From assembly GCA_030526405.1 (NCBI GenBank), contig JAUNCZ010000031.1:1-36780 (forward strand): a stretch of DNA of 36,780 nucleotides. Direction: 5' to 3'. Positions 23,108 through 30,911 of this stretch are shown here, one piece after another. This DNA is from Lachnospiraceae bacterium (GTDB taxonomy: Bacteria; Bacillota; Clostridia; Lachnospirales; Lachnospiraceae). The position numbers and the translations under genes were made by a program. Under the pieces are notes generated by a model. That model had not been told where the DNA came from and did not search any database. It saw only the letters and a list, made by a program, of their open reading frames with translations. How positions within the stretch are numbered: position 1 is the first letter of the stretch; every line of letters begins with the position of its first letter.

Positions 23108-23154
23108 GTCTGTGCGGGCGATGAGCCAAAGTCCGGACTTGCCCCAGGGAGCAG

Positions 23155-24060
23155 TCAGAAATCAGATCTGGTCAGGATAGCCGTAAGCTGACTGCGGATA
23201 TACTCTGCATAGGGAAGCAGTTCATTTTCCGGCAGATTGCTTTTATTCCAGACAAGATTGAATTCATGTACCAGCTGATGCTCCTTCAGAGAGAGCATTT
23301 TCAAAAGGCCCTGGGAAACCATATCACTGCCCACATTTTCATACAGAACGCTGATGCCGGTATTGGCAGCCAGAAGCTTCAGGATGGCCTCTGTATGATT
23401 TACCTCATGGTGATTTCTGAAATCCTGGATTCCATATCCGGACAGGCGAAGAAAACTCTCAAATATATCCCGTGTGCCGGAGCCCTTTTCTCTGGTGATC
23501 AGGGTGTGGTCCAGAAGATCAGATACGGAACCAGGCCGTTCCAGTGGATAGGAGGAACCGCAGAACACAGCCATGGGAACCTGACAGATCAGCTGGGACT
23601 GGTAGCGTCCCTTTGGATAATTGCCCTCGCAGAAGATGAAATCAAGACTGCCCTCCTGAAGAGCGCTCAGAAGGATGGCGGTATCTGCAATGGTGATGGA
23701 CAGATCCACATCCGGGTGGGCGGACAGAAAATCCGGGACACATTGGATCAGGGAGTAGTTGCCAATGGACAGGGTGGCACCGATGTGAAGCCGGATCCGT
23801 TTTTCCTGTTTGTGTTCATCGCTGCGAAGCTTTTGAAGATCCTGATTCATATTGCTTAACACCTGATGGAGCTTTTCGCCCTCGGGAGTCAGCATCAGAG
23901 TTCGATTCCGGTACTGAAAAAGCTGTATATGATAGTAGTCCTCCAGGGACTGGATATGTTTTGTAACCGCCGGCTGGGTGAGATGCAGTTCCCTGGCCGC
24001 CTTTGTATAATTCATGGTTTCACAAACCTTCAGAAAGGTCTGCACCTTCAGATCAAGCAT
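23155..24060 (-). CDS. LysR family transcriptional regulator
   Basis: This 301-residue protein has the LysR winged helix at the N-terminus (LKVQTFLKVCETMNYTKAA then RELHLTQPAVTKHIQSLED) and a periplasmic-binding-protein-like effector domain (about residues 88-295). It belongs to the CysL/YwfK-like group in general appearance. The start is preceded on the minus strand by AAGGAGG. It runs divergently from the P1B ATPase and convergently with trpB2. It has its own promoter with a palindrome at the start site, suggesting autoregulation. The regulated neighbour could be the ATPase, but LysR control of metal efflux is unusual, so trpB2 or distant genes are also possible. Confidence 0.92.
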   Translation of the reverse strand: MLDLKVQTFLKVCETMNYTKAARELHLTQPAVTKHIQSLEDYYHIQLFQYRNRTLMLTPEGEKLHQVLSNMNQDLQKLRSDEHKQEKRIRLHIGATLSIGNYSLIQCVPDFLSAHPDVDLSITIADTAILLSALQEGSLDFIFCEGNYPKGRYQSQLICQVPMAVFCGSSYPLERPGSVSDLLDHTLITREKGSGTRDIFESFLRLSGYGIQDFRNHHEVNHTEAILKLLAANTGISVLYENVGSDMVSQGLLKMLSLKEHQLVHEFNLVWNKSNLPENELLPYAEYIRSQLTAILTRSDF

Positions 24061-24090
24061 GGGGCGCCTCCTTGTTTTACGCAGGTTTTT

Positions 24091-24141
24091 TGTATGGCAT
24101 ATTCCATGCAGTTATTGTATCACACAAAGGTATAAGGTCAA
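24091..24141 (-). promoter_or_regulatory. LysR gene promoter with palindromic site
   Basis: On the minus strand TTGACC (complement of 24136-24141) and TACAAT (complement of 24114-24119) are 16 bp apart. The near-perfect palindrome TGTATGG-CATATT-CCATGCA at 24091-24110 covers the expected start of transcription. It suits a LysR autoregulatory site. Confidence 0.6.
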
Positions 24142-24270
24142 ATTATGAAATGCGAAAAGAATTACAATTTTCAGAAGTGATCTCCCTTTCAGGCTTCAAA
24201 AATACGAAGGGGAAAAATGAATCGGAATCAGAAGCTGAAAATGCTATTACAAAAAAGAATATCCTTTATG

Positions 24271-24290
24271 TATACCCATGGTGGTATAAT
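24271..24290 (+). promoter_or_regulatory. Extended -10 promoter and dyad upstream of the P1B ATPase
   Basis: TGG precedes TATAAT (24285-24290), an extended -10. The dyad TATACC (24271-24276) / GGTATA (24283-24288) overlaps the -10, so a repressor there would block transcription. No clear -35 is visible and no metal sensor gene adjoins it. Confidence 0.5.
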
Positions 24291-24330
24291 ATGCACTGGT
24301 AAAACAAAAAATAAAAAAGGGGAACAGATC

Positions 24331-26241
24331 ATGAATAAAAAACAGAAAAAATTATTGATCAGAATCATTGTATCTGCAGTATTCTTTGTTCCGCTGTATC
24401 TGATTTCAGAAGAGTTTGTTCCGGTTTCCTTACCGGCACCGGCCATGCTTGTGCTCTTTCTGATTCCATATCTGACAGTGGGATATGACATCCTCAGAAA
24501 GGCATTTCTGGGAATTAAAAACGGAAGAGTGTTTGATGAGAACTTTCTGATGACCATTGCCACCATCGGTGCCATCGTTCTGGGCGAGCTGGGAGAGGGA
24601 GTGGCTGTTATGCTCCTGTACCAGGTGGGCGAGCTGTTCCAGAGCTATGCGGTAGGAAAGAGCCGCCGCAACATCTCTGAGCTGATGGATATCCGCCCTG
24701 ATTATGCCAATATTGAGGTGGACGGCGAACTGGAGCAGGTGGATCCTGATGAGGTGGAGATCGGAAGCATCATCGTGGTAAAACCAGGTGAGAAGGTGCC
24801 GCTGGACGGTGTGATTGAGGAGGGAAAATCTGCTCTGAACACCAGCGCTCTCACCGGTGAGAGCAAGCCGGTGGATGTGGAGGAGGGCACCGCAGTCCTC
24901 AGCGGATCTGTCAATATGACAGGTGTGCTGCGCATTCGCACCACTGCCGGCTTTGAGGAATCCACAGCCTCCAAGATCCTTGATCTTGTGGAAAATGCTG
25001 CCTCCAGAAAATCAAAATCTGAGAACTTTATCTCTAAATTCGCCAGAGTATACACTCCTATCGTATGTTATCTGGCCCTGGCCCTGGCCATTCTGCCGCC
25101 ACTGTTCATTCTGGCAACAAAAATCGGAATGGCAGGTTATGCAAGCACCGGCGCCATGTGGGGAGACTGGATTCTCCGTGCCTGCACCTTCCTTGTAATC
25201 AGCTGTCCCTGTGCTGTTGTGATCTCCATTCCTTTAAGCTTCTTTGCGGGAATCGGCGGAGCCAGCAATGCAGGTGTGCTTGTAAAGGGATCAAACTATC
25301 TGGAGACTCTCTCAGAGGTTCGGGTGATCGCCTTTGATAAAACAGGAACCATCACAAAGGGTAACTTTGAGGTGACGGGCATTCATCATAATCCAATGGA
25401 GGATCATCAGCTCCTTGAGTATGCGGCTCTTGCTGAGTGTCATTCTTCTCATCCCATCAGTCTCAGTCTTCAGAAGGCCTACGGAAAGAAGGTGGATCCT
25501 TCCAGAGTTTCTGACATTCAGGAAATCAGCGGTAAGGGCATCCTTGCGAAGGTGGATGGACATGATATTGCCGTTGGCAATGAGAAGCTGATGAACCATG
25601 TGGGAGCGGAGGCGAAGTCATGCCACCATGTGGGTACCATTATCCATGTGGCACTGGATGGTGCCTATGCAGGTCACATTGTGATCTCGGATGAGCTGAA
25701 GCCAACTGCCAGAGAGGCTATGAAGCAGCTGAAAAAAGCCGGTGTGGAGAAAACAGTTATGCTGACAGGTGATGCCAGAGCAGTGGCAGAGAAGGTGGCT
25801 GCCGAGGTGGGACTCACTGATTTCCGGGCAGAGCTTCTTCCTGCGGATAAGGTAACTGCCGTAGAGGAACTGCTGAAGGAGTGCACAGGCAACAGACGTC
25901 TGGCATTTGTTGGAGACGGAATCAACGATGCACCGGTTCTTTCCAGAGCCGATATCGGTATTGCCATGGGTGCCCTGGGATCAGATGCAGCCATTGAGGC
26001 GGCGGATATCGTTCTGATGGATGATGATCCTCTGAAGATTGCCAAGGCCATCAAGATTTCCAGAAAATGCCTTGGTATCGTAAAACAGAATATTGTATTT
26101 GCTCTTGGTATCAAGATTCTCTGTCTGCTTCTGGCAGCAGTGGGAATCGCCAACATGTGGGTAGCCATCATTGCCGATGTGGGGGTTATGATCCTGGCAG
26201 TGCTGAATGCCATCCGCTGTCTGTTTGTAAAGAACCTGTAA
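24331..26241 (+). CDS. P1B-type heavy-metal (Zn/Cd/Pb) transporting ATPase
   Basis: This 636-residue ion pump starts after AAAAAAGGGGAAC. Its motifs are TGES at 175-178, the metal-binding CPC at 292-294, the phosphorylated Asp336 in DKTGT, a SSHPIS (HP) motif, TGD in MLTGDARAVAEKVAAEVG, and GDGINDAPVLSRADIGIAMG. The last membrane segment has IADVGVMILAVLNAIR, close to the D-x-G of the ZntA/CadA (P1B-2) group. It should export zinc or cadmium from the cytoplasm. There is no N-terminal heavy-metal-associated domain or CxxC; the protein begins almost directly with membrane segments. The LysR gene is divergent. An upstream in-frame ATG lies before the promoter and is not used. Confidence 0.92.
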   Translation: MNKKQKKLLIRIIVSAVFFVPLYLISEEFVPVSLPAPAMLVLFLIPYLTVGYDILRKAFLGIKNGRVFDENFLMTIATIGAIVLGELGEGVAVMLLYQVGELFQSYAVGKSRRNISELMDIRPDYANIEVDGELEQVDPDEVEIGSIIVVKPGEKVPLDGVIEEGKSALNTSALTGESKPVDVEEGTAVLSGSVNMTGVLRIRTTAGFEESTASKILDLVENAASRKSKSENFISKFARVYTPIVCYLALALAILPPLFILATKIGMAGYASTGAMWGDWILRACTFLVISCPCAVVISIPLSFFAGIGGASNAGVLVKGSNYLETLSEVRVIAFDKTGTITKGNFEVTGIHHNPMEDHQLLEYAALAECHSSHPISLSLQKAYGKKVDPSRVSDIQEISGKGILAKVDGHDIAVGNEKLMNHVGAEAKSCHHVGTIIHVALDGAYAGHIVISDELKPTAREAMKQLKKAGVEKTVMLTGDARAVAEKVAAEVGLTDFRAELLPADKVTAVEELLKECTGNRRLAFVGDGINDAPVLSRADIGIAMGALGSDAAIEAADIVLMDDDPLKIAKAIKISRKCLGIVKQNIVFALGIKILCLLLAAVGIANMWVAIIADVGVMILAVLNAIRCLFVKNL

Positions 26242-26324
26242 GAGCAGGGAAGTATGTCTGAAAAGTATCTGGCATTCGGGTACCATCAGATGGAAGTATT
26301 TGAAGAAATAGAAGAAATTTAAGA

Positions 26325-26380
26325 AAAGGAGCTGTATGCCACGGATCAGAAGGGTCTGTGCAGGCAGCTCCTTTGTTCTT
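26325..26380 (+). terminator. Terminator of the P1B ATPase gene
   Basis: AAAGGAGCTG pairs with CAGCTCCTTT across a loop of about 30 nt that may fold further. GTTCTT follows. The 3' end touches the inverted repeat element at 26375. Confidence 0.6.
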
Positions 26381-26510
26381 GTATAGGAAAGTCCTTCGGA
26401 ATTTCCTATACAAGAACGCTTTATGCGCAGCTACACTTTCGTTGCGCGCGCAGAACAAAGTTGCGTTTTATGAAAAATATGGCTGCGAAAGTGCGTTGAA
26501 AACGCACTTT
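26375..26510 (-). repeat. Composite stem-loop repeat, copy B (inverted)
   Basis: Read on the minus strand, the element matches copy A from its hairpin (AAAGTGCGTT-TTC-AACGCACTTT) through ACGCAACTTTGTTCTGCGCG to GCAGCTGCGCA-like and TATAGGAA sequence. Its other end, 26375-26417, is a perfect 16-bp stem (GTTCTTGTATAGGAAA with inverted copy) around a short inner hairpin. The rest of the gap from the ATPase to degV holds the terminator, this element and the next promoter only. Confidence 0.7.
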
Positions 26511-26542
26511 GTGCTTTGTTAAAAGTCCCACAATCCCTCTGG

Positions 26543-26571
26543 TTGCAAAAGCGGGAAATAGGTTTTATAAT
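26543..26571 (+). promoter_or_regulatory. Promoter of the DegV gene
   Basis: TTGCAA and TATAAT are separated by 17 bp. The leader to the ATG at 26649 is about 70 nt, AT-rich, with ACATTG repeated (about 26593 and 26607). Confidence 0.75.
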
Positions 26572-26648
26572 GTTCCTGATATTGTCTTTTGAACATTGTC
26601 TTATAAACATTGGATTTTGAGTATTGATTTTAATTGAGGTGGAAACAA

Positions 26649-27527
26649 ATGAGAGTAGCAGTAATCACTGACAGCAACAGCGGAATGACAGCAGAAGATG
26701 CGAAAGCACATGGTATTGGCCTTCTTTCGATGCCATTTCTGATTGACGGAGAGGATTACCTGGATGGTGTAAACCTCACCCATGAGGAGTTTTACGAGAA
26801 ACTGAAGAATGATGCAGATGTATCCACATCTCAGCCAGCTCCGGGAATGGTAATGGAGCTGTGGGATGAGGTGCTGAAGGAGAATGATCAGATTCTTTAT
26901 ATCCCGATGTCTGCAGGCTTAAGCAAATCCTATGAGACAGCAGCTATGCTGGCTGAGTCTGAGTATGAGGGAAAGGTGTTTGTTGTAAATAACAAGAGAA
27001 TCGGACCGACCCAGAGACAGGCAGCCATCGAGGCAAAAAATCTGGCTGATCAGGGAATGGATGCAAAACAGATTCAGGAGCTTCTGGAAAGAGAGAGTCT
27101 GGAGGCCAGCATCTACATTATGGTAGACACACTGAAATACCTGAAAAAGGGTGGCCGTGTAACTGCTGCCGGTGCAGCCATCGGTACTGTTCTGAACCTG
27201 AAGCCTGTTCTTCAGATTCAGGGTGACAAGCTGGATGCATTTGCAAAGGCAAGAGGCGTTAAGAATGCGAAAAAAGCCATGCTGGAGCAGGTGAAAAAGG
27301 ATATCGAGCAGCGTTTCAAAGAGTATAAAGATGCCGGAAAGCTTCGCATCTGTGTAGCATATTCTCAGGTTTCTGAGGAAACTCTGGCTACCTGGATTAA
27401 AGAGGTGGAGACTGCATTCCCAGGTATGGAGGTATATGCAGGAAAACTGTCTCTGAGTATTGCCTGCCACATTGGACCTGGCGCTCTGGCTATTACATGT
27501 GCAAGAGTTCCTGCAGAGGTTCAGTAA
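26649..27527 (+). CDS. DegV family fatty-acid-binding protein
   Basis: This 292-residue protein of the DegV/FakB family binds fatty acids in the cytoplasm and in many Firmicutes presents them to the FakA kinase for phosphorylation. Motifs include VAVITDSNSGM at the N-terminus, the STSQPAPG loop, YIPMSAGLSKSYETA, and LKYLKKGGRVTAAGAAIGTVLNLKPVL in two adjoining parts. No FakA gene is in the window. The ATG at 26649 follows GAGGTGG; an in-frame TTG lies just upstream. It has its own promoter and no co-transcribed partner. The bound lipid is not predictable. Confidence 0.92.
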   Translation: MRVAVITDSNSGMTAEDAKAHGIGLLSMPFLIDGEDYLDGVNLTHEEFYEKLKNDADVSTSQPAPGMVMELWDEVLKENDQILYIPMSAGLSKSYETAAMLAESEYEGKVFVVNNKRIGPTQRQAAIEAKNLADQGMDAKQIQELLERESLEASIYIMVDTLKYLKKGGRVTAAGAAIGTVLNLKPVLQIQGDKLDAFAKARGVKNAKKAMLEQVKKDIEQRFKEYKDAGKLRICVAYSQVSEETLATWIKEVETAFPGMEVYAGKLSLSIACHIGPGALAITCARVPAEVQ

Positions 27528-27577
27528 AAAGATTTTTACAGGAAAATGTTCTTGAAAACACTCCTGTATTGTATTAG

Positions 27578-27720
27578 TATAATTATGTACTTATTGTAAG
27601 GGCAGATTGTATCTGATGCAAAGAAAGCTTCCGATTCCCCATTGTAGTGTGTAATGGTGCTGGAGACGGAAGAAAACTGATTTTCACTGCTGTCCGGTAT
27701 TGCCGGGCAGCAGTTCAATT
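27578..27720 (+). other. Gene-free region with ordered hairpins; possible small RNA
   Basis: The 478-bp gap between degV and the DUF5688 gene has no convincing ORF. TATAAT at 27578-27583 could be a -10, but TTGAAA is 20 bp away, which is too far. CTTCCG (27628-27633) can pair with CGGAAG (27667-27672) around an inner CCATT/AATGG helix. A 12-bp stem ACTGCTGTCCGG / CCGGGCAGCAGT (27686-27714, one G-T pair) follows and then T-rich sequence. The rest, to 28005, shows further small hairpins (GCTTC-TGTAT-GAAGC, CTTCACC-AAC-GGTGAAG), but I see no gene. Confidence 0.35.
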
Positions 27721-28005
27721 ACATTTTTATCCCCGTGTTTTTTGAGATAGTCATATTGCGGGGAATCCCAAGCTTCTGTATGAAGCGTCTTTTTGGCTTC
27801 ACCAACGGTGAAGTGTCTGATCTGCAGTCGCAGAGAGTATTTCAGGTTTTATTATTACAAATGAATATGGATCCTGCAGCAGTCAGAAGGATACCTGTCT
27901 GTTTTTTCTTCTTCCTTTGCTGTTGATGCAACTGTCTGATCGGTATGTCCTGTCTGGACATCTGTTTTCTGGTTGTCTTTCTCTGCTGCGGAAAAGGAGG
28001 TATGA

Positions 28006-28896
28006 ATGAAGGCAACGGTATTTGAAGAGCAGCTGATTCGCACACTGGAGACCCGTTCCGGGGGGACTCTGATGGGAAAACCGGATCTGATCCCTGTGAA
28101 CAACAGAGCCGAGGTACGGATTCTGAAGCTTCAGATGGAAGGGGGAATCCTGATGCCCATTGTGTATTCAGAGGACTACGAGCTCCGTTACAATCAGGGG
28201 GAGAAGCTGGAGACACTGGCGGATGAGATTCTGGAGCAGGTGAGACGGACAAGGGAAAGAATGCCCGTTCCGGAGAATTTTTTCAGGAAGTATGAAGCAG
28301 TCAGAGGAGGGATTTACTGCAAGGTGATCAGTGCAGATAAAAACAGGGCACTTCTTGAACAGGTACCCCATGAGCGTCATGAGGATCTGGCGGTGGTGTA
28401 CTTCTATGAACTGCAGGAGAAGTGGATGGAGGATGCCTCCATTCTGATTCGCAATGAGCATCTGGAGTTGTGGGGGATTTCTGTCTGTCAGGTGAAGCAG
28501 GATGCCTGGGAAAACACTCTGGAGAAAAAGCAGGTGAAATTCTGTAAACTCAGTCGTGTTCTGGCAGAATTCGGTCTGGAGGAGACAGAGGAGATGGAGG
28601 AGAATCCGCTGTATCTTCTGACTAATGTGCAGGGAACATTTGGGGCTGGCACAGCCTTCTATCCAGGAGTGCTTGCCTCCTGTGCAGAGCAGATGGGCTC
28701 TGATCTGATCCTTCTTCCCAGCAGCATTCACGAGTGGCTTCTGTTGTCCGCTGACTGTAGAAGAACGGAAGCGGACGGGGAGGAACTGCGCAGCATGGTA
28801 AGGGAGATCAATCGTACTCAGGTGGCGGAGAAGGAGGTGCTCTCCGACGAGATCTACTACTATAGCAGAAAATCCGACAGACTGACCCGGATCTGA
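28006..28896 (+). CDS. DUF5688 family protein
   Basis: This 296-residue soluble protein looks like the DUF5688 family, frequent in Lachnospiraceae and often in many copies. Visible features are an N-terminal helix-rich part, VKFCKLSRVLAEFGL, and the family-typical LYLLTNVQGTFGAGTAFYPG followed by DLILLPSSIHEWLLL. No catalytic motif, signal peptide or membrane segment is visible. Function is unknown. The ATG follows AAAAGGAGG closely (5 nt). It stands alone, between a hairpin-rich gap and the tRNA-Arg locus. Identification is from memory of the family pattern. Confidence 0.75.
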   Translation: MKATVFEEQLIRTLETRSGGTLMGKPDLIPVNNRAEVRILKLQMEGGILMPIVYSEDYELRYNQGEKLETLADEILEQVRRTRERMPVPENFFRKYEAVRGGIYCKVISADKNRALLEQVPHERHEDLAVVYFYELQEKWMEDASILIRNEHLELWGISVCQVKQDAWENTLEKKQVKFCKLSRVLAEFGLEETEEMEENPLYLLTNVQGTFGAGTAFYPGVLASCAEQMGSDLILLPSSIHEWLLLSADCRRTEADGEELRSMVREINRTQVAEKEVLSDEIYYYSRKSDRLTRI

Positions 28897-28956
28897 TGTG
28901 AGAACAGATAACTCAGGCTGATAATGGTCCGACAGAGACGGATATTCTGAAGTGTA

Positions 28957-29012
28957 TCGATCAGCAGAAGCTGACGGGAATCCGCACCAGATATCACCTG
29001 CGTTGACTTGAA
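28957..29012 (+). repeat. Composite stem-loop repeat, short copy D
   Basis: ATCAGCAGAAGCTGACGGGA followed by ATCCGCACCAG and GCGTTGACTTGAA matches the second half of copies A and C (GTCAGCTAAAGCTGAC...GAATC...CTTGAA). It lies directly before the tRNA promoter. Confidence 0.5.
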
Positions 29013-29021
29013 TTTGAGAAA

Positions 29022-29050
29022 TTGACTTTTTCTTCTTCCTGTGCTATCAT
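29022..29050 (+). promoter_or_regulatory. Promoter of tRNA-Arg
   Basis: TTGACT and TATCAT are 17 bp apart. Transcription should start about 30 bp before the mature tRNA. Confidence 0.75.
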
Positions 29051-29085
29051 ATCCCTGTTGTACGGTGAAACACCGTCAATACTGT

Positions 29086-29158
29086 GCGTTTGTAGCTCAG
29101 GGGATAGAGCAACGGTTTCCGGTACCGTGTGTCGGGGGTTCGATTCCCTCCAGACGCG
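29086..29158 (+). tRNA. tRNA-Arg (anticodon CCG)
   Basis: All helices fold: acceptor GCGTTTG/CAGACGC (one G-T pair), D stem GCTC/GAGC, anticodon stem ACGGT/ACCGT with loop TTCCGGT (anticodon CCG at 29119-29121), a 5-nt variable loop, and T stem GGGGG/CCCTC with TTCGATT. Discriminator base G; CCA is not encoded. Length is 73 nt. It reads CGG codons. It has its own promoter and terminator, so it is a single-gene unit. Confidence 0.95.
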
Positions 29159-29168
29159 GATGCAAATT

Positions 29169-29206
29169 GGCTGTCCTGACAGATTCTGTCGGGGACAGCC
29201 CTTTTC
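29169..29206 (+). terminator. Terminator of tRNA-Arg
   Basis: GGCTGTCC pairs with GGACAGCC (8 bp), enclosing an inner GACAG-ATT-CTGTC helix, followed by CTTTTC. It starts 11 nt after the tRNA. Confidence 0.88.
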
Positions 29207-29311
29207 GTATCAGCCTGCAGCTGACAGCTATGAGTTCTCCTGCCGGGTGATGGGAAAAGGAAGCATAGAAATGGTTGCAGGAGAAAGCAGAGAATTCCAG
29301 AGGAGATGGAT

Positions 29312-30088
29312 ATGGAAGAACCGAGAAGAAAAAGAACACCAAAGAAGCCGGAACACCCCATCAGAGAGTGGTTTTCCGATTATCTTCGTTATTTTTTACT
29401 GGCTGGAGCAATTCTTGTTGTGTTGCTGGTGGCAGTGCTGGCAGTGAAGCTTTTTACAGGACTGTCAGATAAAGGAGCCCAGACAGAGACAAAAACAGAG
29501 TCTCAGGTAGAGCTTCCTTCCAAGGAAGAATCCAATGCGGATAAGGACCATACAGAACAGACAGATGCTTCTGAAACACCGGCGATTACACCAACAGAGC
29601 AGCCGGAGAAGGAAGAGACAGAAGTGCCGTCCGATGCCGATATGACCATGGAGGCAGACAGCAGTATGCTTACAGGTCTTGTGAAACAGTATTTTGACGG
29701 CCTCTCTGCAAGGGATCCGCAGGCAGTAAGCAATTGTGTGGATACATTTACAGAAGAAGACTGGCAGCAGGTTGAGAATAATACACAGATCACTTCCTAC
29801 AGGGATGTGGAGGTATATACCTGTGAAGGTACAGATGCAAAGTCCAGAGTGGCATTTGTTTCCTACCGATATACCATGGCCGGTTCAGAGGCAGAGATTC
29901 CTGCACTGACCCAGTTTTATATCTATGACATGGGAAATGGTGACTGGAAACTGGCAGCTGATGCGTCGGAGTCTTCTGTACAGAAGAGAATTGAGGAACT
30001 TTCCGGAACAGAGGAAGTACAGGCTATGATCAGCAGGGTTCAGGCTGAGTATGACCAGGTGCTGGCTGCGCATCCGGAATTACAGTGA
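29312..30088 (+). CDS. Single-pass membrane protein with extracytoplasmic domain, unknown function
   Basis: This 258-residue protein has a basic N-terminus (PRRKRTPKKPEHP), one membrane segment (about residues 26-48, LRYFLLAGAILVVLLVAVLA), then a Thr/Ser/Glu-rich linker (about 55-110). A C-terminal domain of about 140 residues follows, with LVKQYFDGLSARDPQAVSNC, resembling an NTF2-like or Lachnospiraceae-specific extracytoplasmic fold. Topology puts the C-terminal domain outside. I chose the ATG at 29312 because AGAGGAG then lies 6 nt upstream. Function is unknown; it is transcribed alone and ends in a strong terminator. The NTF2-like guess is weak. Confidence 0.8.
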   Translation: MEEPRRKRTPKKPEHPIREWFSDYLRYFLLAGAILVVLLVAVLAVKLFTGLSDKGAQTETKTESQVELPSKEESNADKDHTEQTDASETPAITPTEQPEKEETEVPSDADMTMEADSSMLTGLVKQYFDGLSARDPQAVSNCVDTFTEEDWQQVENNTQITSYRDVEVYTCEGTDAKSRVAFVSYRYTMAGSEAEIPALTQFYIYDMGNGDWKLAADASESSVQKRIEELSGTEEVQAMISRVQAEYDQVLAAHPELQ

Positions 30089-30092
30089 AGGT

Positions 30093-30135
30093 AAGCCGTC
30101 TTAAACAGGAAACTGGTTAAGATGGCTTTTTTCTT
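30093..30135 (+). terminator. Rho-independent terminator
   Basis: AAGCCGTCTTAA pairs with TTAAGATGGCTT (12 bp, one G-T) around a 12-nt loop, followed by TTTTCTTT. Confidence 0.9.
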
Positions 30136-30165
30136 TAATCAGAAATTGATTCAATTTCCGATTAA
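30135..30165. promoter_or_regulatory. Stem-loop just before rluF
   Basis: TTAATC-A-GAAATTG and CAATTTC-C-GATTAA pair perfectly except for one A/C mismatch around ATT. It lies directly after the terminator and 35 bp before rluF. It may be an operator or mRNA hairpin; I see no family. Confidence 0.35.
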
Positions 30166-30200
30166 GCAGAATTCTTTGATCTGGTATAACGAGGAGATAT

Positions 30201-30911
30201 ATGAGAATCAATAAATACTTAAGTGAATGTGGTGTCTGCTCCAGAAGGGAAGCGGACAGACTGGTGGAGCAGGGAGCAGTGCTGATCAACGGTGAGAGGG
30301 CTGTATCCGGTTCTCAGGTGGAGGAGACCGACCAGGTGACGGTGAAGGGAAAGAGCATTTCCAGAAAACAGGAGAAAACCTATCTGAAGCTGTACAAACC
30401 AAGGGGCATTGTCTGTACCGCCGATAAACGGGAAAAAAACAATCTTATGGACTACCTGAAGTATCCGGAGCGGATTACCTATGCCGGCAGACTGGACAGG
30501 GATTCCGAGGGACTTCTGATTCTGACGGATGACGGTGATCTGATCAATGCCATGATGCGCGCCAGGGAAAAGCATGAGAAGGAATATGTGGTTACTGTGG
30601 ATCAGCCTGTAACAGAGGAGTTTCTGGAGCAGATGAGAAAGGGTGTCTATCTGGAGGAGCTGGAGGTGACAACCAGACCCTGCCAGGTGGAGAAGCTGCA
30701 GGAAAAATGCTTCCGAATCGTTCTTACCCAGGGACTGAACAGACAGATCCGCCGCATGTGCCAGGCCTGCGGAAGAAAGGTCCGCACACTGAAAAGAATC
30801 CGGGTGGTGAACATCCGGCTGGATGGAATGAAGAAGGGAGAGTGTCTCCCCCTGACCGAGGCAGAGAAAAATGAATTGTTCAGAAGGGTGCAGGTGAAGA
30901 GGAATGGATAA
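30201..30911 (+). CDS. rluF: 23S rRNA pseudouridine synthase, RluF/RluB type
   Basis: This 236-residue enzyme converts specific uridines of 23S rRNA to pseudouridine. Residues 1-48 are an S4 RNA-binding domain (MRINKYLSECGVCSRREADR). The catalytic domain has the active Asp in AGRLDRDSEGLLILT and the TQGLNRQIRRMCQACG motif. The strings HEKEYVVTVDQPVTEEFLEQM and RTLKRIRVVNIRLDGM recall E. coli RluF more than RluB. It overlaps ligA by 8 bp, so the two genes are co-transcribed. The start follows CGAGGAGA. Confidence 0.88.
   Translation: MRINKYLSECGVCSRREADRLVEQGAVLINGERAVSGSQVEETDQVTVKGKSISRKQEKTYLKLYKPRGIVCTADKREKNNLMDYLKYPERITYAGRLDRDSEGLLILTDDGDLINAMMRAREKHEKEYVVTVDQPVTEEFLEQMRKGVYLEELEVTTRPCQVEKLQEKCFRIVLTQGLNRQIRRMCQACGRKVRTLKRIRVVNIRLDGMKKGECLPLTEAEKNELFRRVQVKRNG

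Noticed and set aside
26375..26417. Insertion sequence terminal inverted repeat
   Set aside because: The 16-bp arms are only about 11 bp apart and no transposase frame lies between or beside them; it is a hairpin within a short repeat element.
29086..29206. tRNA-Arg as an integration site for a mobile element
   Set aside because: No integrase gene and no repeated copy of the tRNA 3' end was seen nearby; the tRNA has its own promoter and terminator.
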